A stretch of 64,000 nt of DNA from NCBI GenBank assembly GCA_009869945.1, contig WIXG01000003.1:558001-622000 (forward strand), in the 5' to 3' direction. The notes under the pieces were generated by a model. The model searched no databases. It was given only the letters and a program-made list of their open reading frames with translations, and had not been told where the DNA came from. Position numbers and translations under genes: made by a program. Positions 52,764 through 64,000 of the stretch are shown piece after piece (the first letter of the stretch is position 1; every line of letters begins with the position of its first letter). The stretch is from Mesaphorura yosii (lineage: Eukaryota; Arthropoda; Collembola; Poduromorpha; Tullbergiidae).

Positions 52764-54231
52764 TATGCTAATAACGCTAAGAACAAAAGAGAAATTCTGG
52801 TTCACTGGCACAAATTCACAGTCACAACTCAAAGCAACGAAATGCCAAAGTGCAAAGTCAGAGTGAAGCTCGAAAGCTTCCACGAAATCATTAGGAGGTA
52901 GAAATCACTTTAATTCTTCGAACAATGAACTTAAACACTTAACTGAAGGTCCATCGCACGGCCTTGTTTGCTGTCATTAACTCGAATTCAAACTTGAACC
53001 TGGCTCTCTGCTGTGTCTCAACGGGAATCGTAACTGGAATTTTGACTGGACTTGTGTAATTTTAACAGGACAGGAAGCTCTCGAGACGTTTGCTCGTGCA
53101 GCATCTTCACATTCTGTGCTGATAACTTTGTTGTCTAGTCTTTGCTGTCTTCTCAATGTTGTCAAGTTGCACTCGTGGCCTTTAAACTTAAACTGAGACT
53201 TCTCTTCATTTTGGTTTCGATTGTAACACTTTTCGCGACGACGAAGACATAAACTTTTCTTTTCCACACCATTTTTAATGCCTATTCAGTTATTTATTAC
53301 TGTTTTAACCTTAACTAGATGCAGATGGGCTGAACCTGTGTGCAAGTGAAATTGACATTAAAATTAAGGTTTTAATGCGTAGGGAGTTCAGAGTTCACAC
53401 AAGCCAGCCAGCCAAGCGAGTGCACTGAGAACTGGTACAATAACAACCACAAAAGGACTTCCTTCCTCCTATAAATGGATTCTCGCGTCCTCAATCTCAA
53501 TTCTGCCATTCTGTCCGCCTGCATTGCAGTTTGTCACTCTAATGCTAAATGCTAATACTAATACTAATAATATGCTAACTGCTAACAGTATAATAGAGTC
53601 AGTCACCACACGCGATTAGGGAAACCAGAGCCAGTGAACCACAGCGCTGATAATGATAAAAGCTCTCTCTAAATACTGTGTCCGTAAACGCGTCTACGCG
53701 TCGTTCTCGCTAAACTGGCTTGGCAAAACTGCAACGTCAAAAATCTCGCAAAGGTAAAGCGTAAGAAATTTGTTAGTTGTCATTGCGGGTACGGAATGTA
53801 AATGTAATGAGGATGGATGCGGCTAATTTGATTTAAATAAAGGTAATCAGCATTTAAGATTTCGATCTTGAGTTTGATACTCACTAGTTGACACTTTTAG
53901 GCTATTTTAACTGGCGTTTCACTCACGAGAACGGTGAAACCCAAACTCAAACGCAGTCTGTCATCTGATTTGGCATCTGTGAGTTAGTGCAGGGGACACG
54001 CGTTAAAGCGCAAGCGTAGAAATTAACTTTAGTGTCTCAGCCTAAACTCGAAAAATCGTTGATTCGTCGATTGCCTTGCATTGTTAGTCACAAAGAAGCA
54101 GTTGCTCTCAAATCAAATCGTTTTGTTGTTAACTGCAATTAATTCCAAGTTGTTATTCGCCGTGTCGTGGAGGTGGACTGCAAACAGACTGGAATACCTG
54201 GAAGTGGGTTAGCCGGTCTTACTTCCATTAA
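52764..54231. other. Intergenic region between divergent genes, no gene seen
   Basis: It should hold the promoters of the phosphatase (-) and TFAP4-like gene (+). It is rich in short AT words (for example CTAATACTAATACTAATAAT near 53550). No transcript-like open frame is seen. Confidence 0.5.
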
Positions 54232-55259
54232 ATGTTGTCATCAGCCCCATTCTTGATCAGGATTCTGATACAGGAGGAAGAAGTGGAGGTAAGTGGGTGG
54301 TTGCCGCAACTGCTTGCTACACATTTTTAACACTCACTGATTTCGGCCTGAATTTATAGAATACCATGAATACCAGTTCGAAGAGTTCGACCTCCAACTC
54401 CCCAACGGCGACGACAACTGTGGCGGTGAAAGAAGACTCTACACAGAGGCGTATACGTCGTGAAGTCGCCAACTCCAACGAGCGACGCCGGATGGAGGGC
54501 ATTAATGCTGGATACAACGCACTACTGAACTTGTTGCCACGTTCATGTAAACATGAAAAAATGAGCAAAGCTGTCATTCTTAAGTCGAGCGTTTTGCACC
54601 TGTTTCAATTGAAGCGAGATAATGCACAGTTGCGGGCACAAAACTCTGATCTGCAGCGAAAGTTGCTGAAGTTGACCCAAGGTGGGGCGGGTCAGGTATT
54701 GGAAGATGAAGTGGGTTCGGCCATTGCCAAGAAGCCGAAAATAGACTTATCCGGCGTCGTCGAAACCTGTGTCCACGGATTTGGCATTAGTGAAGCAGCT
54801 ACATCAAAAGACATCAAAGAATCCGCACGTGACAATCTGGTGAAAGAACTCATTCATCTTCGACTCCAGTTGGACATCGAACGAAGACAGAGACTTGAGA
54901 TGGAGAAACTCATGGGGTATTCGACATCGGAACCAAAAGTATCAAAATATGCAGAAATTACTCAAGATCAAGCGGTGGCCACTCCGGCGGCCCCGACCAC
55001 TCCAGAGAAACAAGTCACCGTTGCTGAGGGGAAAACTGAAACTACAGCTTCGGAAAGCTCACCACCGGCACCAGCAGACAGGTTTTTCTTAATTTTAGAG
55101 GCAATCAACCGCGTCGAAGGAAAGGAAGTGTTCAAACCTGAGCCTGAGGATGTCGACGGGGAAACTATCATGGACAGATCATCTGCGTCCGGAGCAATTT
55201 CGACTTCGGAGGTTGACGATAACGGTAAGAAGCATCTGGACCCAACTAACTTGTACTGA
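54232..55259 (+). CDS. crp: TFAP4/cropped-like bHLH leucine-zipper transcription factor
   Basis: Exon 2 (54360-55259) holds the whole recognisable protein: Ser/Thr-rich start, basic region RRIRREVANSNERRRM, HLH (INAGYNALLNLLP, then EKMSKAVILKSSVLHLF), a contiguous zipper (LKRDNAQLRAQNSDLQRKLL), a second Leu/Arg helix (ELIHLRLQLDIERRQRL) and a disordered acidic tail. RRIREIANSNERRRM-type wording and the extra helix are AP-4 hallmarks; AP-4 binds CAGCTG E-boxes as a homodimer in the nucleus. An upstream ATG at 54232, with an in-frame stop directly before it, reads 19 codons to a GTAAGT donor at 54289 and splices in frame to 54360 (318 aa). If that exon is not translated, the start is ATG 54366 (297 aa). 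Confidence 0.88.
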
Positions 55260-56045
55260 ACCGTGCGACTGGCGTGTGACGTTATCTTTTGTAAATATTT
55301 TGCAATGACCTTCACCTCTTTTTCTATATTACTTGGATTGGTCCTATTGCTAGTTTATTTTTACTTAAATGTGACGAACTCCTATGTGAATTAATTTGTT
55401 TTTTATTCATTGATCGTTTAAGTTTAGTTATCTTCATTTTGGTTTCTTGTGTAAGATTTGGTCTAAGATGGTTGTCTAACCACAAGTTGATAAAATAGGC
55501 TTGGCTTATAGTACAAATAAATTAAGTATGATAGGACGCACAGGTAACAAACATTTATTACAGCTACGCACTGGAACCTAGATTTTCAATCTAATGCAGG
55601 TGCAGGACAGAACAGGGACAGGATACAGCCTTGAACCGTCATTGCCCCACCCACCTGGGGAAATCTGTGCCTAGAATGTTTCGTAACCTTGCACTGACCG
55701 ACTGGCCTTCGTCTTGGCCTTATCTCTACTTTAGTTAGAATTTTAGGATTAAGTGGTTAACTGAAATCAAATGAGCGCTCTGCAATGCAACCAGGCAGCA
55801 ATTCATTCTTCATTAACATTTGACTTAGGCACGAAGCAAATACAAAGAAATTACAAGCTTGTGTTTATAATTTGTTGTCTTCATTAAAATAATTTTGTTG
55901 ATAAATTCATTACAAGTCTCAGATCACTAGAATTAATTACATTATTTAGTATGTGGGGACTGGATTCCAACGAACGGCTCTTCGTTCGATTAAAATAGTT
56001 CAATTTTAATTATCAATGCGTATCGGCTAGGTAGTTATTGTAAAT
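55260..56045. other. Convergent 3' UTRs of the TFAP4-like and Fray genes
   Basis: The sequence is AT-rich with no coding signal. TTTAAT at 56005-56010 (ATTAAA on minus) lies about 40 bases after the Fray stop and is a weak poly(A) candidate. Confidence 0.45.
55516..55521 (+). terminator. Poly(A) signal of the TFAP4-like gene
   Basis: AATAAA about 255 bases after the TGA stop at 55257-55259. Confidence 0.45.
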
Positions 56046-59000
56046 TCAGTCTGATATGCTCATTTGAGCGAAGCCTGAAATTTGAAACAAAGATGCATTA
56101 TTATTATTATTTTATTCTCAGGCTAACTTCTAGGCTAAACAAACAAACCTATTAGAGCTTTGTCATCAGGAATCTCTGTCGGCGGTAAGCCCGAATTCTG
56201 TTAAAACAAGCAACCGAACCGTAATTAGTTAATTAAGAAGCCATTAAATATTGATGACAATAAAATAAAGCCTTAGGTCTCTGTTTTGTAACAAGTATAA
56301 AACTTACCAATGAAAATGTGACATGTTTGACAACATTTCGTTGATCCATCAGTTTCTGCAGATTAGAGGCAATTGATACTACGTCTTTACCGTCTACCAG
56401 TCCAGCGCCAACGAGCTCCGCCGCAATTCCGTCAGGTTCTGAGCAAATTCACAATTGAACGATTTACTAAAAGTGACGCTTTGAAAAGTAATCGGCGCAA
56501 ATATTGGGAATCTAGCAATACTTAAAAATTCAACGCAATGCAACATGCAAAATTGCAATCAATCTTGAATTGAGCTTTCCCAAGAGCGTAAAATTTCGTT
56601 CTCAGTTCTCACAGAGGACTCCTCAGTGAGAAGAAAACTAAGAATTCAATCACAAGATTCGGGTTTTCAGTTTCAACCACCCTTGTCTTTTCTAAAACGA
56701 ACGTCCTCTTTTCCGGATAGCTTTAATTAATGATTCACCTAACATGAGCAAGCGCAAGTTGGAGGAGGCAACCGTCTCATCTTCATCAAATGAAGAGTCT
56801 ATCTGAGAGGAAGGTTCAGTTTCGAGTTTCGTGGAGGAGTCTGGCGATGAAGACAGTTCGATCGAAGACACTGACGGTTCTCCGAAGAAGGTGGACAAGG
56901 GAAGAAAGATTCTCAATGTAAGGGCTATAATCACTGACTTTAATATTTAACGGTAGCTGACAAAGACTAATTTCAGGTTTACAAACGAGCAAGACCATTT
57001 AAGTGCACTGAAAGTTTGAGGAATGGAGGTATCTGTACGAAGAGATACAAAGGGTGAATTGGTTAGACTCGTCATGTTGACAGCGTAAGATAAAACACCT
57101 TTGCAAAGCATGCCTCTAAAAATGATCTGGAAATTTTTGTACAGATTCACCGTGGAATCCGTTACAATTGCAGGTGCTGTGGGATGGCATTTTCTCAAAA
57201 GCACAGTGTTCGACTTCACATGAAACAAGTAAGGCTCGGCACAACCCGTATCCCGAACAATCTTCGAACTCTACATCATGCCCATTTAATCTAGGTTTAC
57301 AAGGGACAGAAAGGCAAGTACGACTGCGACGAGCGTGACAAAACCTACGGCCAAAAAAGTCATCTCATACGTCATAAGCAATCAGTAAGAAAACTGAAGT
57401 ATAATCGAAATTATACTGATTGCATTAGTTAACCCGTCCTCTTTGCAGGTTCATCATACCCCGGCCGAGTTCCCGTGCCCAGTCATGAATGAATTGATAA
57501 TATTTTGGCGATCTTTTCACCTGAATCGTATTCTATTGCAGTATCACAAGAACTATCAACTGATTCAAAGCCAGCACAAGAATCAGCTCCGTCATTGAAC
57601 AACCCCTTTAGCCAAGGTTTCCAAGCAGACGCAATTAGTGAAGGAGACTTGTCTTCAATACTTGAGAATTCTTATTGGAAATAAACGAGCGTAACTATTA
57701 TCTGTCTGCCTAAACTAACTGTCTATCTATCTGTGAGAATGAAACTTACCATCCTTTCCAGGGATGTACTCAAATCGGATGTCGTTCAGCTCCCGCTTCG
57801 CATTTCTGTTTTGACAGTCAAAGTCAAAGTTAGCATTTGATCTTGGTCAGCCAAGGCGCATAAGGCAAATTCAAATCTGTTGCTTACCTCATTCGGAGCA
57901 CCAAATTGACTGGCGTATCAATTCCGTTTTCAGGCCCCGAAAGAGATTGACGAGGTTGGAGGACTTGCTGTCCAGGTTGACATAAATCTGATACAATTGG
58001 CTCTGATGGACGTCTCGCAGCTGTGGTGACAGAAACAGGCGCTTCTTGACTGACATCACCGCCCGGAGAAGTTGAAATTGAGTCAATGGGTCCGCCTTCG
58101 GCGGCTGAAGAATGTCTTCTCACATTTTTCCTCGCTCCTCCAGGCTCGCCTTCGTCGTCACTTGACCACACCCACTCGCCACTGATCGTTCGATGGAGTT
58201 TCCCACTGGCGCCTGGCTGCTTCTTGGAGGCCTTCTGCACTCGCGTCTCGATTGAGGGTCCACTTGTTAACAGGGCACCTTGAATATATTTCTTATCCTT
58301 AGCTTTCCTAAAGAACGGGTGCTTTAAAAGTTCGGAGGCGGTTGGTCTTTTCGAGGGTTCTTTCTGCAGGCAGTCGGCAATCATTTTACGTATTGTCTTT
58401 CCATAAGCTTTGTATTGATCTTTGTCTTCTGCGCCAGTCTCAATTGTCGGGGGATCATTTTGAAGCGTCAACTAGAACAGGAAGTAAAGGACTTCAGCAT
58501 TTTGCATGAAATTAATTTGCATTCTGGCTAATGAAGGCATGCGTGCCAACGGGCCTTACCATTAACACTTTCATGGGAGGGTACTTGTGGTAGGGTGCAG
58601 TACCGGTCACCATTTCAATTGCCGTTATCCCAAATGACCAAATATCAGCCTTGAAGTCGTAGCCTCGGTCGTGGAAAAGTCGAACAAATTGAACACATTA
58701 GACATTTTGCTTTTGTTGGCTCAGTATGAGAACACTCATATTGTAAACTTATCTGCTCTAAAATTTCAGGAGACATCCAGCAGGGAGTTCCGACGAATGT
58801 GTGTCGGACCTTTTGTCGGGACAGGTCACCACCAGTGGCCAACCATGAACTGACACCAAAGTCCGCAATTTGCTGCAACATGCAAATTATAATTAATACA
58901 ATTCTATGCGCCGTCTGAGAGTCTACAGCTTAGTTTCTTTTACTCACCACGGTTCCATCTTCGCCCAGCAAGATGTTCCCAGCTTTTATGTCTCTGTGAA

Positions 59001-62000
59001 TTTGCCCATTACTGTGAAAGTATTCGAGGCCTTTCAGAACCTCCTTCAAGACCGTTGCAATCGTGGCTTCATCGAACACTCCGTGTTTACATTCACCAGG
59101 ATTTGACTTGATACGATGCTTTATAATATCTAACAACGACCCACCTGTAAAATAAGAGAAGAAAACATTTCAAGCAAATGCTCATCAGAGCCATCATACT
59201 TCAACACCAAACGTCCAGTCAACTTATCTTTAAACTGAAAGTTATTTAATGAAAAATTACGTTAATGGTGTGCGATCGAGAAACTGTCGGAATAATTTCT
59301 GGGGCTACTCTGAACAATTTCTCTAGGAACACACTACCGGAACCTCTTGGAACAATTGTCTGGAAACATTTCCCTGCAAACTGTGGAAACTATCTACACA
59401 GAAGACCCAGATTTAAGGAAATCGTGTCTTATGTCTTACCTTCCAAAAGCCTTAGCACAAGCCATAACTCTTCTTTGACGACAAATGACGTAAAGTAATT
59501 TACTACGTTCTCGTGATTACAAGAAGACATGGCGTGAATCTCTTTCTGTAATGCACATTACGTGTTGTTATTGCTAACTTTGACGAATGAGCTGATCATT
59601 ACGCATTTAATTATCTTACCAGGAGTTCTTCCATGCTAGTATTCCACTTCTCCAAATTGATTCTCTTGATGGCACACTTCTCCTGACGCGGTATGCAGTA
59701 GGCGGCATGAACCACAGCAGTTGCGCCGACACCTAAGAATAATTAAATTGAAGTACTAGTTTAATTTAATACTAAAATAAGTCACGCCGCGAGGGTTTTG
59801 GTAAACTTACCAATGACCTCCCTAAGTTCGTAGTCCTCTTTAACATTAGGCCACGGCTGTGGAGGTGTAACCGGTGATTCAGCCATTCTGCCAGTTAGCA
59901 ATTCACCCAAAACTAAACCCAAACTTCCACGTCTCCGTGTTGAGTCTTTTCGGCTGCCACCGGAGCTGTGATTATGACTGGACTTGCTGGAACTGGATTT
60001 ATGATGATGATCACTGACACTATTATGTTTGCCGCTGCCGGTGTGGTTGGTGTTATTATTATGATGAATTCGACTAGAAGCGTTACTGGATGCCGACGAT
60101 GCAGTCGAGTTATTCGTGTTCTGATGACTCAACTGTTGAGCCTGATGACTTTGACTGTTATGGATAGATGAATGGTTTGACGTAGGCGCCGCAGCAGCAA
60201 CAGGCGGAAGTTGATGTTGTGAATTCTGTGACGAAGACGATGACGACTGCTGTTGGAGGAGTTGGGCTGCTGGCGGTGCTGTACCCGAAGATTTACGTCG
60301 GTACGACCCAGGTGAACCGGGTGGTGGTAATCCGGGCGATATTTTCCTGTGGTTACGAATGAGAAAATGAACACAGCATTAGTATACGAGGAGAGACAAG
60401 ATTAGAACTCCTGTTCCTACTGTTGTACAGTGCAGCAGTGGATTGACCGCAAAATCAAAAGAAACCTCACTGAATCTTTTACTTGTCTGGTGCTGGTCGG
60501 TCTTGTGTGTTTGAGTTCTTGATTCGAGACTCGCAGGCAAACTCACAACGCAGTAGCAAAAAAGTCTTGCGGGTCTTCCCGATTCCAACCTCGACTTTTA
60601 ACTCTTTGGCCTTGGCATCGTGTTCGAGTGTTCACAATCGTAATTAAATGGTGAATTATGTTTTGGAATTAGTTGAGGTGTTAATTACCAAGAATTGAAA
60701 TGATGCACTGCACTCTGCATCTGCAGTAGACTAGGACTACTACTGTGGCTCGCCTGGTGTGGTTTAGCGTGGTAATTGATGACGAAATGACGACAATTGG
60801 CGATAACTCAATAAAATTCTCGCTGACGTTGCGTTGCAGTGCAGAACAATCGCGCTGTCATCGTCGGGATTTGGTATTTTTATGTCTGGCTCGTGGTTTT
60901 ACTACGATGCAAGATTACAAGCTCATAAATTAGCACGTAAAATATGAAATCGAAGGTCAGCAGAGAGCCAACGGATTACGAGCAGGATGCCATTCATTCC
61001 AGACTCAGTTTCGAAATTACAACCTATCTCTTGACTTGGCATCTGGCATCTGGAAACGGCTAAAATAAATTTAGCTACGCTTAATGCTTCGGTTTTGAGG
61101 AAGGTCTTGAACTTATTTTATGAGCCAGCCAAGTTGCAAATTGCGCTTAGCGTCTTTAAACCATGTCGTGGCGGCGTGGGCTTCAACGCTTTCGTGGTTG
61201 CAACACGGATTGTGAATTTACGCATACCGCAAACAATGGAACATTAAATCAGTCAATTTGCAAGTGTGCTCCATTAAGCAGCCCTCGTTGTCTCGTAAAT
61301 TGGGATATTGCGAAAATTGGTCATAAACTGTGCCATGCCGTGCCGTGTACTGCACGGGCTACTGGCAAGGATGCAGGTGTTGGCAATTGGCAATTTGGTC
61401 CAGACTCCAGCACCATGCACAATATAACATATAACCCATGACGTCAGCCGTGAATAGTCAACAGTGAAGTAAATTTGAACTGAAGAATAAACACAATTGC
61501 AATTACTCTCAACACTGCTCGAATTATCATAAATTAGCCAGAGTATACGATTTGCGATTAACTGTGATTATTTTCTACTGTGAGTCGTTCTGACGCTTGC
61601 TACGATGCGCCTTCCTGATTTCTCTTCGACGAAGTGCAGAAAAAAACAATTCTGACTTTCATTGGTCTTGAATTTGGGTCGATTTGTGTCAGTGTGCCTC
61701 TCTTAAGACAAGCATTCACTGCACTGAGCCAACAATTGGGGTCATGAATCTCTCTCCAGTCGTATTTCTCGCAGTCAGAGTTTTCAAAGGTTAATCACAT
61801 TTGAGTGAATTGAGTTAATGCGAAACGTGATTACTGATTAATGCTATTGCTATTGCTAATGATCAGTAAATGACTGTATGACTGGCTGCTTCTGCTAATT
61901 GCGCTTTTGGTGCTAACTACGTAGGTCATACTTATCTTGGAGTGCAATTAGTAATTAGCCAGGACGCAAATGGCATGCCATGACCGCTAAAGCACTAGCG

Positions 62001-62918
62001 CTAATTATGCGCTTTGATGGGAATTGACAGTTCTACGTTGTAGTTCAGCAACGACCACGACCACAAGATAAGAAAATGTACCTCATTTTGCTTTTTGAAC
62101 CCCAAAATCGCAATTTAAATTTAGAGAATTTGGTCACCTTGTATGAACATTATTTAGCGGTCCAGCTCCTGCCCGGTACTTATTAACTTTTCGTGCAGAC
62201 ATTTTGTAGCACCGCAAAATCTCCAACGGCACCAGCCAAATCAATTTCCAATACAAGAATTGTACAGTAGCTGCAAATTTCTACAAATTCTTGCACGCGC
62301 ACGAAACTGCTGAACTTGGTGAACTGGAGTGCCTGCCTCCAGATGAAATTATGAACTGATTCTCACTCTAAGCCATGCCATCAATGCTATCCAGCCATTC
62401 TTTGTGCTTAAGCCTATGAAATTATGCTAGCATAGAGCACGGTTACGGATTATGTGAGCCTGCATAAATCAGAGCATAATTAATCCATGAATTTATTAAC
62501 CTTTTGCTATTGTGCTTCTAATTTTATTCTGTCTAGTTGACGTTTGTATTTCACGTGTAATACGTCAAAGGCCAGCCTGTACAGGACGCCAGAACACAAA
62601 GATGCTTCGAATCGAAAAGAGTTATCTGATTGAGTTCACCAATTAAGTCATTGCACGACTGATTGAGACGACAGACGAGACTGAGCATGAACTCCATGCC
62701 AAGCCATGGCCATGGCACATTCCAAAGGCAATGGCAGGGATAACCTCGTGACGACGACATATGCCATGGAATTAGTCACTTAATTACCCAGACCGTCAAA
62801 TTAACGCATAAGTCGCGCAGCATAACTCGCATAACGCATTCCTATCTGTGCGCATTACGTACCTCTTCCCGAATTTGGTGGATGATGGAGACGACGAAAG
62901 TCTGCTGGAGTCGTCCAT
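56046..62918 (-). CDS. fray: Fray (OSR1/SPAK) STE20-family kinase, 12 coding exons, 695 aa
   Basis: Minus-strand exons: 62918-62863, 60346-59811, 59732-59620, 59545-59440, 59144-58948, 58872-58753, 58670-58560, 58471-57888, 57805-57750, 56438-56308, 56197-56149, 56074-56046. Phases close (2088 nt). Seen: a 190-residue Ser/Gln/His/Asn-rich N terminus; kinase domain from YELREVIG, with CAIKR Lys220, [14 protein letters not shown] and T-loop HTFVGTPCW (Thr361, the site WNK kinases phosphorylate in OSR1/SPAK); [21 protein letters not shown]; regulatory linker with [13 protein letters not shown]; and a C-terminal CCT/PF2-type domain ([13 protein letters not shown] to [10 protein letters not shown]) that binds RFx(V/I) peptides on WNKs and cation-chloride cotransporters. 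Role in osmotic and ion balance is from the family. Intron 6 appears to be AT-AC. Confidence 0.93.
56744..57684 (+). pseudogene. Decayed C2H2 zinc-finger gene, antisense within a Fray intron
   Basis: ATG 56744 opens a Ser/Glu-rich 58-codon segment ([11 protein letters not shown]) with an in-frame TGA at 56804, ending at a GTAAGG donor. Zinc-finger remnants follow in blocks with splice-like edges: 56977 on ([10 protein letters not shown], then a TGA), 57145-57228 ([18 protein letters not shown], intact up to its last His), 57295-57384 ([19 protein letters not shown], second Cys now Arg) and 57449 on ([11 protein letters not shown], second Cys and first His lost). An open Ser/Glu-rich frame ending NSYWK closes at 57684. 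Lost zinc ligands and stops argue for a dead, unprocessed copy. It sits wholly inside the 1.3 kb Fray intron 57749-56439. Confidence 0.6.
58671..58752 (-). other. Probable AT-AC intron 6 of Fray (82 nt)
   Basis: The exon ends ATT TTA GAG CAG; the intron begins ATAAGTTTAC and ends CTTTTCCAC; the next exon begins GAC CGA GGC TAC. This restores E-Q-D-R-G-Y-D-F, matching E-Q-x-x-G-Y-D-F in OSR1/SPAK kinases. A GT-AG alternative (donor 58748, exon from 58663) is in frame but gives E-Q-I-S-Y-D-F and loses the conserved R-G. No U12 branch motif (TTCCTTAAC) is seen, so it would be a U2-type AT-AC intron. Confidence 0.65.
60347..62862. other. Fray intron 1 (2.5 kb), no gene seen
   Basis: Bounded on the minus strand by AAG AG|GTACGT and CCACAG|G. 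It has only short unsupported open frames. Confidence 0.5.
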
Positions 62919-64000
62919 CTTTCTACACAAACGTTTAACACTGTCTTTCAAAGTTATGGACACAATTCACTGATCGACGATTCACTGGAGACTGGCAAGT
63001 TATTTTGTACTTTTACACTGGAGATTTTCCGTCCAGCATGGCTTCACCAACGGTCCGGTGAGATCACACAACACAAGCCTGCGATCATTTTGATAATGTC
63101 TGAATGACTGAGTGAATGGTGTCTGTTCAATCGCTTTGCTCGAACTGGCTTCACTGTGTGCCGTGAATGGAGATGCGACAGTGATATGAATATAAAACTC
63201 GTTCTTCTTGTCGCCGTGCGTGCTGTCGACTGTCGTTCGCGTGTGGGTCCAATCTGCTTTGTTCTGGATTTCGATTGCGATCAGCCTCTGCGACGCGATG
63301 CGATGCGATTGTTGTTGTTGGAAGACGAAAACAGAAATTCCTCATCCACACTTCAGCAGGGTTCAGTTAATGCCTAATTGCATACTCATGTAGCAGGTTT
63401 AAGCACTAAGCACCTACTTAGCACTTGACAATGTAATTCAGCGTGGCTGTATGGCTGCGTGGTTCGTGGCGTGCCGTATTTTTTGCGTACAATTTACAAC
63501 CACTGCCACTTAATGATGGCACTGGCAGGCAGGACAAATTGACGCTGACACTCTTTTGCTTAGCTTTGCTGGATGCTGTCTGGCTTCAGTTGTCAATTCT
63601 AAATGCTAAATTTAGCGTCTAATCTCTTGCGATGCAATGGTGTGAGCTGGAACGAACGCGACTCGAACACACAATCGATGGAATTCACAATTGCACAAAC
63701 ACTAAACACAAAAACGCGATACGAAACAAACGACGACTGAACGAAAGTGAATCTCTTTTGTATCTGTCTTGTCTCGCGTGCGCGTTGCCGTAGCGTGGCG
63801 TAGCCTAATCGTAGACGTGAATTGAAATGTTTACATTTACGATACTGAGAAGATGCTTTTGCTTTTGCCTGCCTTTGCACTTGTGATTTTGTATCCCTTT
63901 GTCACTGTAAAGCGTAATGATCCGTGAAGAACTGTGGAAAGATCGAAGACCGATCTCCGTAATGTAATCTTGTTTGTTTAATTGAGCTCAAGCGCGAGTG
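62919..64000. other. Fray upstream region, no gene seen
   Basis: This is the presumed 5' UTR and promoter of Fray. Nothing firm can be called. Confidence 0.5.

Noticed and set aside
1-64000. CRISPR arrays, insertion sequences, tRNA/rRNA genes and full transposons
   Set aside because: No regularly spaced repeats, transposase or reverse transcriptase motifs, or rRNA signatures were seen; tRNA genes were not excluded by a dedicated search.

Overview
The window is nuclear DNA of an animal. All but one of the recognisable genes are split by GT-AG introns, intergenic DNA is non-coding, and there are no operons or ribosome binding sites. The protein families (a 5-HT1-type receptor, a thin/abba-like TRIM-NHL protein, Fray/OSR1-SPAK, cropped/TFAP4, an insect-style alkaline phosphatase) and their close match to fly proteins point to an arthropod, probably a hexapod. 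I cannot name a species. Exon models below were built by hand from splice sites, reading phase and family conservation. For six of the seven intact genes every phase closes and the coding total divides by three; in the seventh, thin, one junction is unresolved.

Layout: (1) 1-5040, no gene seen. (2) 5041-17496 (+), a 5-HT1-like receptor in 7 coding exons. Its 4.5 kb first intron carries a complete antisense three-exon gene for an unknown secreted, dibasic-rich protein (8469-9477, -). (3) 17497-21797, no gene. (4) 21798-32498 (+), thin/TRIM32-like RING, B-box, coiled coil and NHL propeller. (5) 32499-35241, no gene. (6) 35242-43113 and 43906-48664 (both -), a head-to-tail pair of membrane guanylyl cyclases with an NIT (nitrate/nitrite sensing) domain between two membrane spans; the first has 20 coding exons including one of 11 nt. 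(7) 49627-52763 (-), alkaline phosphatase with two possible 3' ends, soluble or GPI-anchored. (8) 54232-55259 (+), TFAP4/cropped bHLH-zip factor. (9) 56046-62918 (-), Fray/OSR1 kinase, with a likely AT-AC intron and a decayed zinc-finger gene lying antisense in one intron. (10) 62919-64000, nothing firm.

The genes are not an obvious pathway. A theme is signalling: a Gi-type amine receptor, two cGMP makers that may sense NO-derived ligands, and an ion-transport kinase. The most notable points are the tandem NIT cyclases and their microexons, the nested secreted protein, the non-canonical introns (one AT-AC, two GC-AG) and the alternative phosphatase tail. Functions are inferred from sequence families only.
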